Origin: Tricholoma matsutake
Taxonomy: Eukaryota; Basidiomycota; Agaricomycetes; Agaricales; Tricholomataceae
Direction of reading: 5' to 3'
DNA: 64,000 bases
Assembly (NCBI GenBank): GCA_026075535.2
Contig: AP026541.1
Coordinates: 5,146,001 to 5,210,000 of the forward strand
Below the pieces are notes generated by a model. The model saw only the letters and a list, made by a program, of their open reading frames with translations, was not told the origin of the DNA and made no database searches. Of the stretch, positions 12,176-25,128 are shown one piece after another. The position numbers were made by a program, and so were the translations under genes. Numbering within the stretch: the first letter of the stretch is position 1; each line of letters starts with the position of its first letter.

Positions 12176-12695
12176 AAGCAGCTACTCGGTTGTGGTTACT
12201 TAGAGTGACTCGGCAATCATTCGAGGCTATTGTAGACTCCGGCGACTTTGTCGGCAAACAAGCCGGCAAAATGGGGTGACTTGCTGACTTGGGCATGTAA
12301 TTCGCCGAGACGAGGTGGAAGGTCGAGGGTATAGATAAAAGATATATCCACGGGGCCAATTGTACCGTTGAAGTCGGAAGGATGATGGCAGGATCTGTAT
12401 TGTGTGTGGAGACCCGGATGATGAACGGGAAATGCACGGCAATGCACGGCAATATACGGGCACATAAGATGTAAGCGGACAAACCAGATGCAAACAAGTT
12501 GCCGACAGCCCTGCAACGACCGACAACCACTTGCCCCGATACCACCATCAACGCCAGCAACGTTCCTCACGCTGTATCATTTTGTATCACTCTTACTTTC
12601 ACTTGGGTTGCTCTGTACTACTACTTCACCACCCTTTACTATCGTCTGGTCATCGTCACTGTACTTCTTGGCACAACTCTACTACTCATACCACC
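12176..12695. other. intergenic upstream of the transcription factor gene
   Basis: 520 bp between pnk1 and the Zn2Cys6 gene. It contains a short direct repeat of AATGCACGGC (about 12430-12449) and open frames on both strands with no recognisable motif, which I regard as chance. It probably carries the promoter of the downstream gene. Confidence 0.45.
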
Positions 12696-15600
12696 ATGGA
12701 TCTGCATCCAGACTCAAAACCTACCACGTTCGTCTCTTCTTCTATACTTTAATCTCTACCTAACAATCACAGATCTAAAACCCCGGTTGTACGAGGAGCC
12801 CGCGCGTGTACTGTCTGTCGTGCAGCCAAGGTGATCGTTTTTCGTTCACTTCTTCTGACATTTACCTTTTGTCTTACCTTTTTGGTATGTAGATGAAATG
12901 CGTCGGTGCTGAAGACGGACAAAGGCAGTGTCAACGTTGCAAACGTGCCAACGTCGAGTAAATTCTTTCTTTACGACACGTCATCTTTTCATCTCAGAAT
13001 TATTCTAGATGCGTCTTTGAAAAACACCGTCGAGGGCGTAAACCTGGTTCCAAGTATATCTTCTTTCACTTCTGCATCGTCTCTCCCCATCTTAAAGGAC
13101 TTGAACAGGCTTTCTGAAGCATCCAAGATGCTTCGTCGTCTCGAAAAGGGGCTGCACTCGGCCAAAATGAAATCCCAAACTACGGATAATTCTTCTCCGT
13201 ATCAGGCATCCGACTCCCGGTTAGGCCCTTCACAAGGTTCTCTTTATCCAACCATCCGTCCAACCGACCATAGCTACACCGGCTCAAGCACTCATTTTCC
13301 GTCCAATGAGCTACCCCCACTTAACCTTGCCTATCAAGATGGTGACGGATATCTACCGTCAGCACACACTTCCCGTTCTATCGACTTGACTGACGACGAC
13401 GACGACGCTGACCGTAACGACGAACCTTTTTTCCCAGCAAAGCTAATCAGAAGAGAGAATCAACGCAATTCGTTTTTCAGAACTATCTTGAATCCAGAAG
13501 AGTCTCCTGCTAGTGGTCCTCCCAACCGTGGCACATCTTACACGCCGCCACAAATTCGCCTAGCGCCCATTCCCAGTGGCCTTAACGACCCTATCACTGC
13601 TGGCATCATCAGTGAGGACGACGCAAAAATGCTGTTCGATGCTATCTATCTACGACTGAACCCTTTCATCAACTTGTTTGACCCCGAGCTGCATTCCGTT
13701 GCCTACGTTAGATCAAAGTGCCCCTTTCTCTTCACTACACTTATCATGGCTGGATGCAAATTTTTCAAGCCTGAATTCTTCAAGCAATGTCAAAAACTAG
13801 CTAATGATTTTGCTGTTCGGGCTTTCGCTGAGGCCTGGAAGCGTGTCGAAGTTGTCCAGGCCTTTGCTTGCCTGATTTACTGGAAAGAACCCGATGATAA
13901 TGTACGACGATTGCCACTGACTGTCTTAGGGACATTTGACCTTTCCTTCCATTATTTAGCGTACCTGGACTTATATAGGATATGTAAGTCCATCGAAGTT
14001 TCATGCAGTCATTACTCAAACAGTCCCAACAGGCTTGCCGCATGGCTGTGGAACTCGGTTTGAACCGATACGTACCAATTCCGCCAATGAATGAAACCGA
14101 AATCCAAAGACTTGAGCGACGCAACCGAGAACGAACCTACCTCGTTCTGTTTGTGCATGACCGAAGCCTTAGCATGCAGACTGGTCGTCATTGGATGCTA
14201 CCAGAAGATGACCTCGTTAGAAATTCCGCTACCTGGCATGAAGGAGGGGGCAGCAGTATTCGTCCTGAAGATGTCATTGTCGCTGCCTTTGTATCCTTGC
14301 GCCGCATTTCCGTATGTCCTCCCGATTATTGTTTTTGTAATGCTTATGCACACATGCTTGCAAGGCTGAGACAGCAGATCTTTTCAGTACGTCCAAGTGT
14401 GCGAGTCCTGGGGTCCATCACGACGTCAGTTACGAGGCTGTCCTTCGCAACTGCAATGTTAAGTTAAACGAGTGGTCCGATACGTGGCAGCATAAAATGG
14501 AAAGAGGTATTTTCTCCTACTTGATTGGTTATTTTTTGCTGCTGACGCAAGGCCATACGTTCAGCTAGAGGGGAGAGGTTCCACTCATCCTTCCTCACCT
14601 TCTTCCGCCTGCATGTCAGGCTATTTCTGAACAGCTTTGGCATTCAAGCTGCTATGTCACCTGTAAGTCATCAACCCGAGTCGATCCGCCGTTGGAGTAT
14701 CGTCATTGACTGCTCTGCCCAGTCAAGTCGCCAAAGCCCCAGTCTACAAGCTCTTACAACTTGTAGCAAAAGTGCTATGGATTCCTTGCGCATTGTATCT
14801 CAAGACTTTGCCAAGATGAGCATGCTGGTATGCTCCACAGTCATAGCCAACGCTTTCTGTCAACCCTTACTTATCCTTGATCAATAGCGGTATGGCCAGG
14901 ATTCTATCACCGTTATGACAGCTTACTCCGCTGTGTTCCTGCTCAAGGTCACTTATGTGTCTGGCTATCCCTTGGCTAACTGAAATTTAGTTATATGTTT
15001 AGCTTCTCCGCAGCTCTAATACTTACCATCAACTGAAAGAAACTGCACATGACATCCATGTTGTGATATCTGAAACAGCCGACGCCTATCAAGACGCTTC
15101 TCAGCTTTCTCCACCGTCGACATCAGCTGCATACCACGCTCGCTTCCTTCGGAGCCTTGTTTCGAATGATGTTTTCAGAGCTCGGCGAAACGATCAGAAG
15201 GAACGACATGACGCCGGCGTGCCAATTGATCCCCGACTACAGAGTAAAATCTCCGATTACGGCATTCTATTTCATTATTCATGTTGTCTATAAACAGGTT
15301 TGCCCACTTCCCACGCGCCAATGCCTTCCCAGAGTCAGACATATCCCCATCAAGCACAACAACCACATGAGCAGTCATTTCATTTCCCTGCGTCACCGCA
15401 CCTTCCGGCACATCCACAACCTGTTGTCCAGGAAACCGAGTTTTCCGTTGAATCTCCAATCAGGAACGCCGCGGGATGGGCTAGCACTAGTAGTGTGGCA
15501 GGTCCGGTCAGTCATCATGGACATGTTGCTCAAGTACCTCACCATGCGTCCGAGCTTGATGCCCATTACTGGAAAAATATGTTTCTAGAACTTGGGTTTG

Positions 15601-15731
15601 GAGAAAATGGTGCACCAGCGCCAAACGGAAATGACAATCGAGGCATGCCGCATTACTTGGATCCTCCTCACCAACACCAGTCCCATCAGGGATCGGTTTC
15701 TTACCAACACATGCCCAATTACGCACATTGA
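12696..15731 (+). CDS. Zn2Cys6 fungal transcription factor
   Basis: A GAL4-type zinc cluster is assembled over four short exons: CTVCRAAKMKC, then CQRCKRANVEC, giving C-X2-C-X6-C, a linker, and C-X2-C-X6-C, followed by the basic HRRGRKPGSK and a leucine-rich dimerisation stretch. The middle part (about 13560-14320) is a fungal-specific transcription factor domain with YWKEPDDNRTWTYIGYACR and MAVELGLNR. The tail is Gln/His/Pro-rich and ends NYAH. Exons read: 12696-12727, 12773-12830, 12893-12957, 13009-13053, 13109-13901, 13960-13983, 14033-14311, 14365-14506, 14565-14662, 14723-14827, 14888-14947, 15003-15243, 15298-15731. All joins keep the frame. Target genes cannot be told. The gene looks intact. 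Confidence 0.88.
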
Positions 15732-15925
15732 TCACTTTATGAACTTTCTTTAATTACCATCATGCATGTCTGTACAGCCTCATTCTCAGCAATTGCAAGT
15801 GTGAAGACCGGATAAATAGTGTATTTTAATTTTTTCCCTGTGAGGGTGATGTGTTCATGCGTCCAGATATTGTTGGAGCAATACTGCGTTGTTGACAGTC
15901 AACCTCCTATCTCGACACGTAGCAA

Positions 15926-17325
15926 TCATGAGTCAACGCCAATGGAAAATATGACTAATGTTCGCCCAACAGCCGCTGCAATACGAGGTATTCCGCGCAG
16001 GGACAGGAAATCGAAATCTCGTACAGTATGTGGTCGGGGATAAATATTGAAAACGGTTGGTTGAGCTTGTAAATAATTTGTGTTGTGGATGTTTACGACG
16101 GCACCCTTGTCCGGCGATTGCGTAGAAATGGCAAAGTACTCTGGGAAAGTAGGGCACCATCTAGAGTTGTTGGGATCTCACTTGGCAGGCAGAAAAATGA
16201 ATGCAGTGACATACCTAAAACGGTGCCCACCTTCTGGGAAACTGACACCACTCGCGAAAGGTTTACCCCCGAAGAGACTCGAAGTATTCCACACGGAAAA
16301 TCTGGGCCCGTATACAGCGCCAATTCTAGAGGACTTGAACGAAGTGAACCATAACATTCATGAAAAGATATCTTACATGTCTGTAGTGTCTCGACGCCAA
16401 GCAACCGACCCTTGCCATTGCGTAGAGAAACCCATAGTGCTGTCAGAGAGTGTATACGGCTCGACGAGTTCAAGGAGACTTGAATGTCTCCAATTGCTTG
16501 GGTCGATATCTTGGAGATCTGAACGCCAATCTGTCAAGAATATCGAACCTCGATAGTCCGAGACAAGGAATTCTTTACTGGTGGATGGATGCGAATTGAT
16601 AGTGGCGAGCGGGTGAGGAAATGCAATGACATATGCGGTTGGTTGTGGCCTATCCGTTGGCGAGGGAGAGGCGTTTTGTGGGGGCGATTGAACGGTAGAT
16701 GGAACACTAGACGAGATGTCAACAGTAGGCTGTAGGTCCCACACCATCAGCATTTTATCATCTGAGGATAAAATAAGGAAGACAGCTTGAGAGAAAGGAT
16801 GGGACTGTACCTGATACTGTCGCAACATAACGGGCGCTATCCTCACTTCGACCGCCACAGAACGTCATGTCGTTGACTTTGCCATGATGGCCGCTCAAAC
16901 CCCCTCCAAACGGGAAAACATTTTCATTGGCAGTCGGCGACTTTGTGAGCAGATGTAGACCAAAATCAGCACTTGCGGCAGTAAGCCTTTGAAGGAGGTC
17001 AGTGAGTAAATGGTAAGATGGATTTATCTCACTCGATGAGCCATTGATCACTCGAAGTGGGGGATATAGTGGCAGAAGACCACGCTAGGGCAGTGATGCT
17101 GGAACCAATATGAAATGACGCGAGAGAATGACAAGTAGAATCTGTCTGTGGAAAGTGAGGGCAAGACAGAGAAAGAGAATCAGAGTAACTGACGACGAGA
17201 AGTACATCGACAGAATGTTCACCGCCTATGGCGAGAAGATCTGTTGCGTCGTCGTTGGTACAAGCGCGAAGGACATGAATGAGAGTGGGATGGTTGTAGC
17301 GAATATCCATAAAGTTGTAACCCAA
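15926..17325 (-). CDS. nup37: nucleoporin Nup37 (WD40 beta-propeller)
   Basis: Subunit of the Nup107-160 Y complex of the nuclear pore scaffold. WD-type repeats can be followed through the whole protein: LLAIGGEHSVDVLLV; ITALAWS; LSGHHGKVNDMTF with VSDDKMLMVWDLQ; FLVSDYRGSIFLTDWRSD; GAVYGPRFSVWNT; FRWCPTFPEYFAIST; and a last blade with GRTLVIFSIG. The order matches animal and fission-yeast Nup37 as I know it. Exons (minus strand): 17325-17033, 16986-16811, 16761-16377, 16325-16215, 16160-15926; introns are 46-54 bp. It converges on the transcription factor gene (194 bp apart) and shares a 186-bp divergent promoter with the UMP kinase gene. The call could be another small WD40 protein, but the fit is good. 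Confidence 0.78.
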
Positions 17326-17511
17326 GTGGTTGTGTAAAACTGAATGCCTCCTTACAGAGCGCCAAATCCTTGGGCATTGGCAGGCTTGTCCCTTTCATCC
17401 TTTCTCGTCTTCTTTATCGTCCTCAAGCATCGAGAAAAAACTAATCCTGCCTCTCTTCAGCCCCGTCACCTTGATCACCCTCTCATTCCACCCCGTCACA
17501 ACCAGTCTTGA

Positions 17512-18422
<911 letters not shown>

Positions 18423-18548
18423 GCGCGCTTCGGCTTATTTTGCTTTCCTACATGAGTGTTTGTTTCCAAAATCTAGACAACGGCTGTGAGGAATACATAA
18501 CTACAATGCCACTTTCGCATGAATTCCTTTGCTTTAAGCTCACGCAAC

Positions 18549-19862
18549 TCAGCCATACATGACGAATCCAGTATCTGTAGCACCGGGCGTCGCAGCAGAG
18601 CAGACGGCTCTGCCGCCCTTAGGAATGTTAAAAATGGTACCATCAGAACATAGGAGATGGGCATCTTTGTCCATTTCATCCTGAATATTAAATAATGAAC
18701 AACCAAAATCGAGCTGACACTAGTCGGCTTACTGGCATCCACTCCCATCCTCCACAGCGAAAGTACTCCAGAACAGCAGGTCCATCACCATCCGATACGA
18801 TATCGCCATTATCATTATATCGCAGGTTGATATGCTGTCCATCGTTGTACGCATTGTGTAGGACGCTCCAAAGCTTGGGAACAAACGACTCCCGGGCTTG
18901 GGCATCATCCCACGAGATGGAAGGATCTCTCAGAGGACGAAGGATCAAGAGTTCGCAAGAAGCTTCTGTGGGAGGAATTGTTCTTTCCAGGGGGGTAATC
19001 CGAAATGTAGGTTCCAAGCGGTCTACGTTTACTGTCGACAGGAAATATACATACGGTCCATCCAGGTCTACAATTGGGTCATCTTTATCGGAGTCGGGAT
19101 GGTCTATGAATGTGTTGGTAGCAGGATCGTAGATCTGGACTGTTCCAACAGAAGATGCGGGCAAAAGCTTTACAAAGCTGCTGTACCACTTTGTGCTATT
19201 ATTGCTAGCTGCAACCTTGAACCTGGAAGCGATGCTATGGAATTTTTTCATTTCGGCAGACAGGAAAGCTCTTCTAACCTTTCAACACCAGGAATATCGT
19301 TGCGGAGGGCCTCTGAGTCATTCAGAATGGAGGCATGCAAAGAGGTTGACATGACAACGGCGGATACAGCCACCTGGGAGGGTTCCCGTGCATTTGGATG
19401 AGACGACAGCGTCGCAATGGCAAGGGTCAATGGTACGATGCGGGATGAATAAAGGTAGGAATTTATGGATTGTAATTTATATGCTACAGTGGTCGTCGAT
19501 GTCTCGCTGTCGTTTTGAAATGCAAACAAAGAGGAATAGAGTGCGTTGGCGGTTCCGCAGGGTACGATAGCAAAACGCAACCTTGGAAAAGGTGCGGGTC
19601 CTTTTACCATCGTGGATAGATGGTTGATAATCTCATGCAATGTTCCATCTCCTGAGCCCAGGATGATTATGATGTCTTCGCCTTCGACTTGCTCTTTCAC
19701 GAAATCGAGAACAAGTTGGCCTGCGTGACCCTTGTACATTGTGGGAACGAACATGTCGATCTTCTTTCCATGTCTTGCGAGCAGAGGTAGGACATGCTCT
19801 TCAAAGAATGATTGAGCCGTACCGTCGCCACAGACGGGATTATAGACTGCTAAGAGCGGCAT
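18549..19862 (-). CDS. diacylglycerol/sphingosine kinase family protein
   Basis: The N-terminus YNPVCGDGTA and the nucleotide-binding loop GSGDGTLHEIINHL (canonical GGDGT) identify the DAGK catalytic domain, followed by VPCGTANALYSSL. The second half is the beta-rich C-terminal domain with a lipid-side segment. Exons (minus): 19862-19279, 19234-18733, 18680-18549; introns of 44 and 52 bp join VES-IASRFK and EWMP-DEMDK in frame. Substrate (diacylglycerol, sphingoid base or ceramide) cannot be told from sequence. GSGDGT instead of GGDGT is a small departure from the usual motif. It is divergent from nit2, with 126 bp between the start codons. Confidence 0.8.
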
Positions 19863-19988
19863 GCGATATATGAGAGATTATCGTGACTGATTATAAGTTG
19901 TTACACATCGAGACATCGGCAGCCGACGGCCCGGCTTTTTTATATTATAATAGAATATGATATAATATGGCATTGAACCTCCACAGTC

Positions 19989-21463
19989 ATGTCCTCCATT
20001 TCAAAGGTCCCAGTGTTCAAGCAGTTCACACTAGCACTCATCCAGTTGGGGAATATTGGACCTGACAAGTCCGCCAACTTGAATCATGCTCGCAAAATGA
20101 TTCTCAAGGCCGCAGCTCCAGAGAAGCAGAATAAACCTGATCTTATCGTTCTTCCTGTGTGTAGATATCATGACATTATTTCCAACCGTCTACCTTACTC
20201 TATCCACTCCCAGGAATGTTTTAATTCACCTTATGGTCATATCCATTTTCCTGTATATGCAGAAAACATTGGATTTACCGCAGGGCAACCATACGATATC
20301 TCTAAGAGCGAGAGCGAGAGCGTCAAGATGCTATCTTCTATCGCAAAAGAGACGGGTGTTTGGCTTGTTGGAGGTATGTACTAATTGCACCGTGCTCACT
20401 ATATACATACCCCTACTTGTACTGGCAGGCTCCATCCCAGAACGAGATATGGCCGACAACAATGTCTACAATACGTGTACTGTATATAATCCCAAAGGTC
20501 ACGCCCCCCTTCTCCATGATAAGCCAGTGTATATTTTAACCCCTACAAGGTGATCTGATTGCGTTGCACCGCAAAGTACATCTCTTCGATATAGATATAC
20601 CAGGCAAGATCAAATTTAAGGTTGATCATATCTATGTATATGAGTTTTCCCTGGAATTGATGAGATGAGTCCACATCCAGGAAAGCGAGACGTTGACGGG
20701 AGGGAAAAATATGAACTTTTTCGACACAGGTGAGGCAAACGATCATATACATAGCATCTAGTAAAGATTTTCAAAGACTTCGCGCGCATCGGTCTCGGCA
20801 TATGCTATGATATACGTTTCCCTGAACTCGCGATGATATCGGCACGTCAAGGTGTGTTCTCTCTTGATGTCTATGCTTTGAAAAATCTGAGTGGGATGGG
20901 GTTACACAGGTTGCCATGTTCTAATCTACCCTGGTGCATTCAACATGACGACAGGTCCCCTTCACTGGGAGTTACTGCAGCGAGGGCGGTATGGATCATC
21001 ATTACCATTTATTCATTTTAAAATGTTCAAAGCTAGCGGGTTTAGGGCAGTGGACAATCAAGTATATTTTTCAATGTGCAGCCCTGCTCGTGATATGAGT
21101 GTTGGTTATCATGCTGTAATTATTCCTATTATTCTACTTGGATGTTGAATCCTATTTAACGATGGACTTCTTAGTGGGGTCATTCTATGATCGTCGATCC
21201 TATGTAAGTAATCCTTTCTGGAAATCATGATCGATTTATATTATCTTTCTTCAGGGGAAAGGTTGTCAATGAAGCAGCAGAGGGCGAAGAAATTATTTAT
21301 GGTCGTATTGGTAGGAGTGCTTAGTTGTAAGATTTGTGTGTTGAAACTCAAACGAACGGACACAGACCCAGAGATGATGGAAGATGCTCGGAGTGGAATT
21401 CCAGTGACTAGGCAACGCCGATTCGATGTGTATCCAGATGTGAGCATGAAAGGGGAAAAGTAG
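19989..21463 (+). CDS. nit2: omega-amidase / nitrilase-family protein Nit2
   Basis: Carbon-nitrogen hydrolase that converts alpha-ketoglutaramate and related omega-amides to the keto acid plus ammonia. The catalytic triad is present: Glu in [10 protein letters not shown] (across intron 1), Lys in LHRKVHLFD, Cys in [12 protein letters not shown]. Other family blocks are [34 protein letters not shown] and GHSMIVDP. Ten introns: 20157-20213, 20374-20428, 20498-20549, 20621-20680, 20730-20776, a donor at 20852, then further introns before AVDNQ, WGHSM, GKVVNE and DPEMMED. The protein ends MKGEK. It is intact, and 145 bp upstream of the DnaJ gene in the same direction. Confidence 0.9.
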
Positions 21464-21608
21464 GGGTAACGGTATATAGTTTCCTGATTTGTAAGGTTGT
21501 AGATGGCTGTAGAAGGCTGTAGAACAATGTTCGATCAATCTTTATCAGCTCGGCCTTTTCGCTCTTCTACTCACTCATCCACTCCTTCTCCAGTCTTTCT
21601 CCCTCATC

Positions 21609-23029
21609 ATGGTTAGAGAAACGTATGGTTTTTCCCAATATCTCTTCTTTTAAATAAAACATTGATTTTCTTTTGGTTAGCAAATTTTATGACCTCCTTG
21701 AGGTTTCTCCCTCTGCCTCAGATTCCGATCTCAAAAAGGCTTACCGCAAAAAGTGTGCATTCTACTTGTCTTATATCCTTCTACAAAGCTTCATCTATCT
21801 CTCAGAGCTCTAAGACTACATCCGGACAAGGGTGGAGATCCCGAATTATTCAAGGAAGTGACGCATGCGTACGAAATCCTATCAGACCCAGAAAAACGCA
21901 GTATATATGATGCACGCGGGGAGGCTGGTTTGTCTGAACAGGGTGGAATGGGGGGGATGGACCCACAGGTATGTATGGTACATGCTCGAGTGAAATGAAG
22001 CATTCATGTCTTGCAGGATCTTTTCAGCCAGCTTTTCGGTGGCGGTTTTGGTGGTGGTGGAAGTTTCTTTAGTGGCGGCGGCTCGCGATCGCAAGGCGTT
22101 CGAAAGACCAAGGACCTTGTTCATCGCGTTCACGTCTCCCTCGAAGATTTATACAAGGGCAAAACTACCAAGCTCGCATTAACGCGCAACCTCATTTGTT
22201 CGAAGTGCAAGGGCAAGGGCGGAAAAGAGGGCGCCGTTCGGACTTGTCCATCCTGCAATGGTCGTGGTATCAAGCTCACGATACGCCAAATGGGTCCCAT
22301 GGTTCAGCAAATACAGTCCCCTTGCGACGATTGTGGAGGGCAGGGTGAGGTGATTAATGCGAAGGACAGATGTACGCAATGCAAGGGAAAGAAAGTTCTA
22401 CCTGAGAAGAAGTTCTTGGAAGTTCATATTGACAAGGGGATGAAAGGAGGCCAGACAGTTACCTTCAGAGGCGAAAGCGACCAGTCTCCGTCAGCTGAAC
22501 CAGGGGATGTCTTGATTGTCATCGAGGAGAAGCCTCATGATCGTTTTCGACGCCAGGAGAACGATCTGGTTACCGAGATCGAGGTGGACCTTTTGACGGC
22601 ACTGGCTGGCGGGCAATTTGCAATCAAACATTTGGATGACCGCGCGCTGATTGTAAAACTAGAGCCAGGAGAGATTATTAAAAACGGTTGGTCGACAGAC
22701 AAAACCATCAGTCCCATGTCACTCATCATATTGTCTCAGGGGACTTGAAGATTATTCATGGACAGGGTATGCCATCACAACGACATCATGAACCTGGAGA
22801 CATGTATGTGAAGCTTGACGTGAAGTTCCCTGAAACCATCAGCATCGATGCGATCCCATTACTGGAACGTGCCCTTCCCCCACGAAAGCGTATTCAAACA
22901 TTTGACAAGAATATCTTGCTGGAGGAGGTGCATTTGGACGATGCTGATACCCGGTCAAGAGGAGGTGTGCGAGACGACGCCATGGATGAAGACACTGGTG
23001 AGCCGCGGGTACAGTGTGCGAATCAGTGA
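21609..23029 (+). CDS. mas5: type I DnaJ/Hsp40 co-chaperone with CaaX end
   Basis: Stimulates Hsp70 ATPase. The J domain begins TKFYDLLEV and holds HPD in [13 protein letters not shown] Gly/Phe-rich stretch follows ([17 protein letters not shown]), then four zinc-finger repeats of CxxCxGxG type ([32 protein letters not shown]) and the C-terminal substrate-binding domains. It ends CANQ, a CaaX farnesylation signal as in Ydj1/Mas5, so part of the pool is probably membrane-bound. Exons read: 21609-21622, 21681-21752, 21806-21968, 22017-22686, 22740-23029. Intron 1 splits the fifth codon, a short first exon common in fungal DnaJ genes. Confidence 0.92.
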
Positions 23030-23133
23030 TCTGCAGTGTACACTATCTCTGCATCTTAGATTTTCATTGTTACAGTCATTCATATTGACATTAGTATCTA
23101 CGCCTCAGCAATCCCAGCTAGTCTATTATGATG

Positions 23134-23849
23134 TCAGTTGACTCTGTTATAGACGTGTGCTGAATAGCTTACTGTCGGGTCAAGTTTATACACGTCGTAA
23201 AGCTCACGGCTGAAGAAGCTGACCTCTGTTTCATTTTCTGGAAGCGTATAAATCAGACGATTTCAAGAGTGGGCGAAGCAACACACCGAATCCTAGATGC
23301 GACAGAATCTGGCTGTCATCATTTAAGATCCAGTTGTCGTTATCAAGGTTAATGATGAGATTGGTTGTCTTGAATATGAAAGAAGAGAGGTATGATACGT
23401 CGGCTGATTGTGAGAGCATAGAACAAGTTTACCTTGGCTCCATGAGCCTTTGTGTATAGCTTTAAGGTATCTGCAGAAATCGTGAGCTGGCGAGGCTTTG
23501 CAACAGGCACGGGTATAGCTGCAGTGACGCACCTAGAGCGACATTACGATAAGGTTTCCATCCGGGCTGGGAAAGAACGGCTAACAACAAAAGCTGGGTT
23601 GGATATGAGGTGATTAGGAACTTGCTTAGGTATTTTACCTTGACGAGCTATGTCCTTGAGTTGGCCAACAGTAGTTGTATCGAGATTGATGTTGTGTAGA
23701 ACAAGGCTGCGTTCGGTGCGAAATTGGAAGGACTTTATGATGCGTACTGTGAGAGTGGCTGACGTTATGGGACGAGCAACATTCGTCAGAACATCAGATA
23801 TTCCGGACAATATTGGATGACTTCCCGTAGCGTCTGCGTCAGGAAACAT
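23134..23849 (-). CDS. C2orf76 / UPF0538 family protein
   Basis: A small conserved eukaryotic protein of unknown function with a ubiquitin-like look. Recognisable blocks: TLTVRIIKSFQFRTERSLVLHNINL, then TLKLYTKAHGAKTTNLIINLDND, then LGFENETEVSFFSRELYD. Assembled over five coding segments with four introns; the second uses a donor at gttcct so that PGWKPYRNVAL stays in frame. I chose ATG 23849 (MFPDADATG); an in-frame ATG at 23945 would add a basic N-terminus and bring the gene to 13 bp from the transposon. The stop at 23134 is 104 bp from the DnaJ stop (convergent pair). Confidence 0.75.
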
Positions 23850-23957
23850 TCCGTTCCAAATATTGTTAGCCGAGCTGCCCTGGAGACCCCGGAAATTTTT
23901 TTTACCGACTCCGATCGTTGCCCTCGATTTCAGCACCTCTCGCATGACCCTGGATTA

Positions 23958-24300
23958 CTATATCGCCCAATTGGTCTGAAATCTCCCAGGGAGTCTGAAA
24001 TTGAATTTCTACATTTTATCTGCTTGCGCAATCCCCCCGGAGTTTTACGGGATCTACTTGACTAGTAGTAACGGATGCATGTATAATTTCACTAAGGAAT
24101 ACAAGCTGTGGAAGCAGTCGAGAAACAGTAGCCGGAGTGATCAAACAGTGATACAAATGAAAATGTCTTGTTCACCATGGCAAAAATCACTCCCAAAGCC
24201 CGAAAAAAATTGACAGGACACCTACACTAGACCAAACTATGGTAACACACTCTCTTCAAGTCTCTGGGGTGGTGAGCCCATGTTCAAGAGCGAAGGAGAG
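23958..24300 (+). repeat. left terminal inverted repeat (about 343 bp)
   Basis: Reverse complement of 35047-35389 with scattered mismatches, mainly near the inner end. Landmarks shared by both copies: GAAATCTCCCAGGGAGTCTG, TTTTACGGGATCTACTTGAC, CATGTTCAAGAGCGA. Confidence 0.9.
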
Positions 24301-24871
24301 ACAGCATGACAAAACTCATTGAAATTCAAGGTCTGCCCAGAAACAGTATGTAGTGTACACGCTTTACATTTGCTTGACAAGTCCATGCTAGAGCACACCA
24401 GTGATGAGACCGAAGCATTACTCCAAGAGGGCTGCCGCTGCCTTATTCGCGAAAAGCGCAATGGCATCAAGATTAATATTGCTCAAATAGCTTGGGACCT
24501 TGATGTTGTCTATGGCACTCTTCGCACACGCTTTCTCAATATCCACAAGTCTGCCCGAGAGGCTCACACCACACAGCAATTTCTTGCTCCTGCACTTGAA
24601 AATGTGCTTGACAAATGGATTGATCACCTTGGTTCCACCGCATGTCCCATCAGTAAACGGGCTATTCATGTCCGTGCTCAACATCTCCATCCCAGAAACA
24701 AACAGCCCAGCAAAAATTGGATATATAGCTTCCTCAAACGTCATCCCAACATCGTACTCTCCAAGTCAGCTGGTCTTGACCCGAAATGCGCCAAGGCATT
24801 TAATCGTCCCATCGTCAATCGGTATTTTGATCTTGTGGAAAAACTTGGCATCCCCCTTGAGAATATGTATA

Positions 24872-25030
24872 CAGTCGACTCCCTCATAACCCATAGCTCT
24901 GATAACCCATACTCTCCCATAACCCATAGAATTTTTGATCCACCAAGTTGGTAGGCGGGGAATTTGAACCCATAACCCATACTCCCTAATATCCCATAAC
25001 CCATACCTATTGCGAGGTAAAACCCATACA
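24872..25030. repeat. subterminal AACCCATA repeats, left end of pogo element
   Basis: Within 160 bp of the left end the octamer AACCCATA appears at least seven times (for example near 24887, 24905, 24919, 24970, 24977, 25003 and 25020). At the right end it recurs near 27430-27460 and, inverted, as TATGGGTT at 27482. Clustered short repeats just inside the TIRs are typical transposase binding sites; the role here is inference. Confidence 0.75.
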
Positions 25031-25128
25031 TTTTATTACCATATATATACTAGTGCAGTTGGTCGTGTCAACTTCGATGCGCCACAAACATATAATTTAC
25101 TCTCTCAATACTCAAATTCCAGCTACCC

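Noticed and set aside
12114..12570. Minus-strand open frames downstream of pnk1
   Set aside because: Overlap the last pnk1 exon and the next promoter; no recognisable motif and no splice structure.
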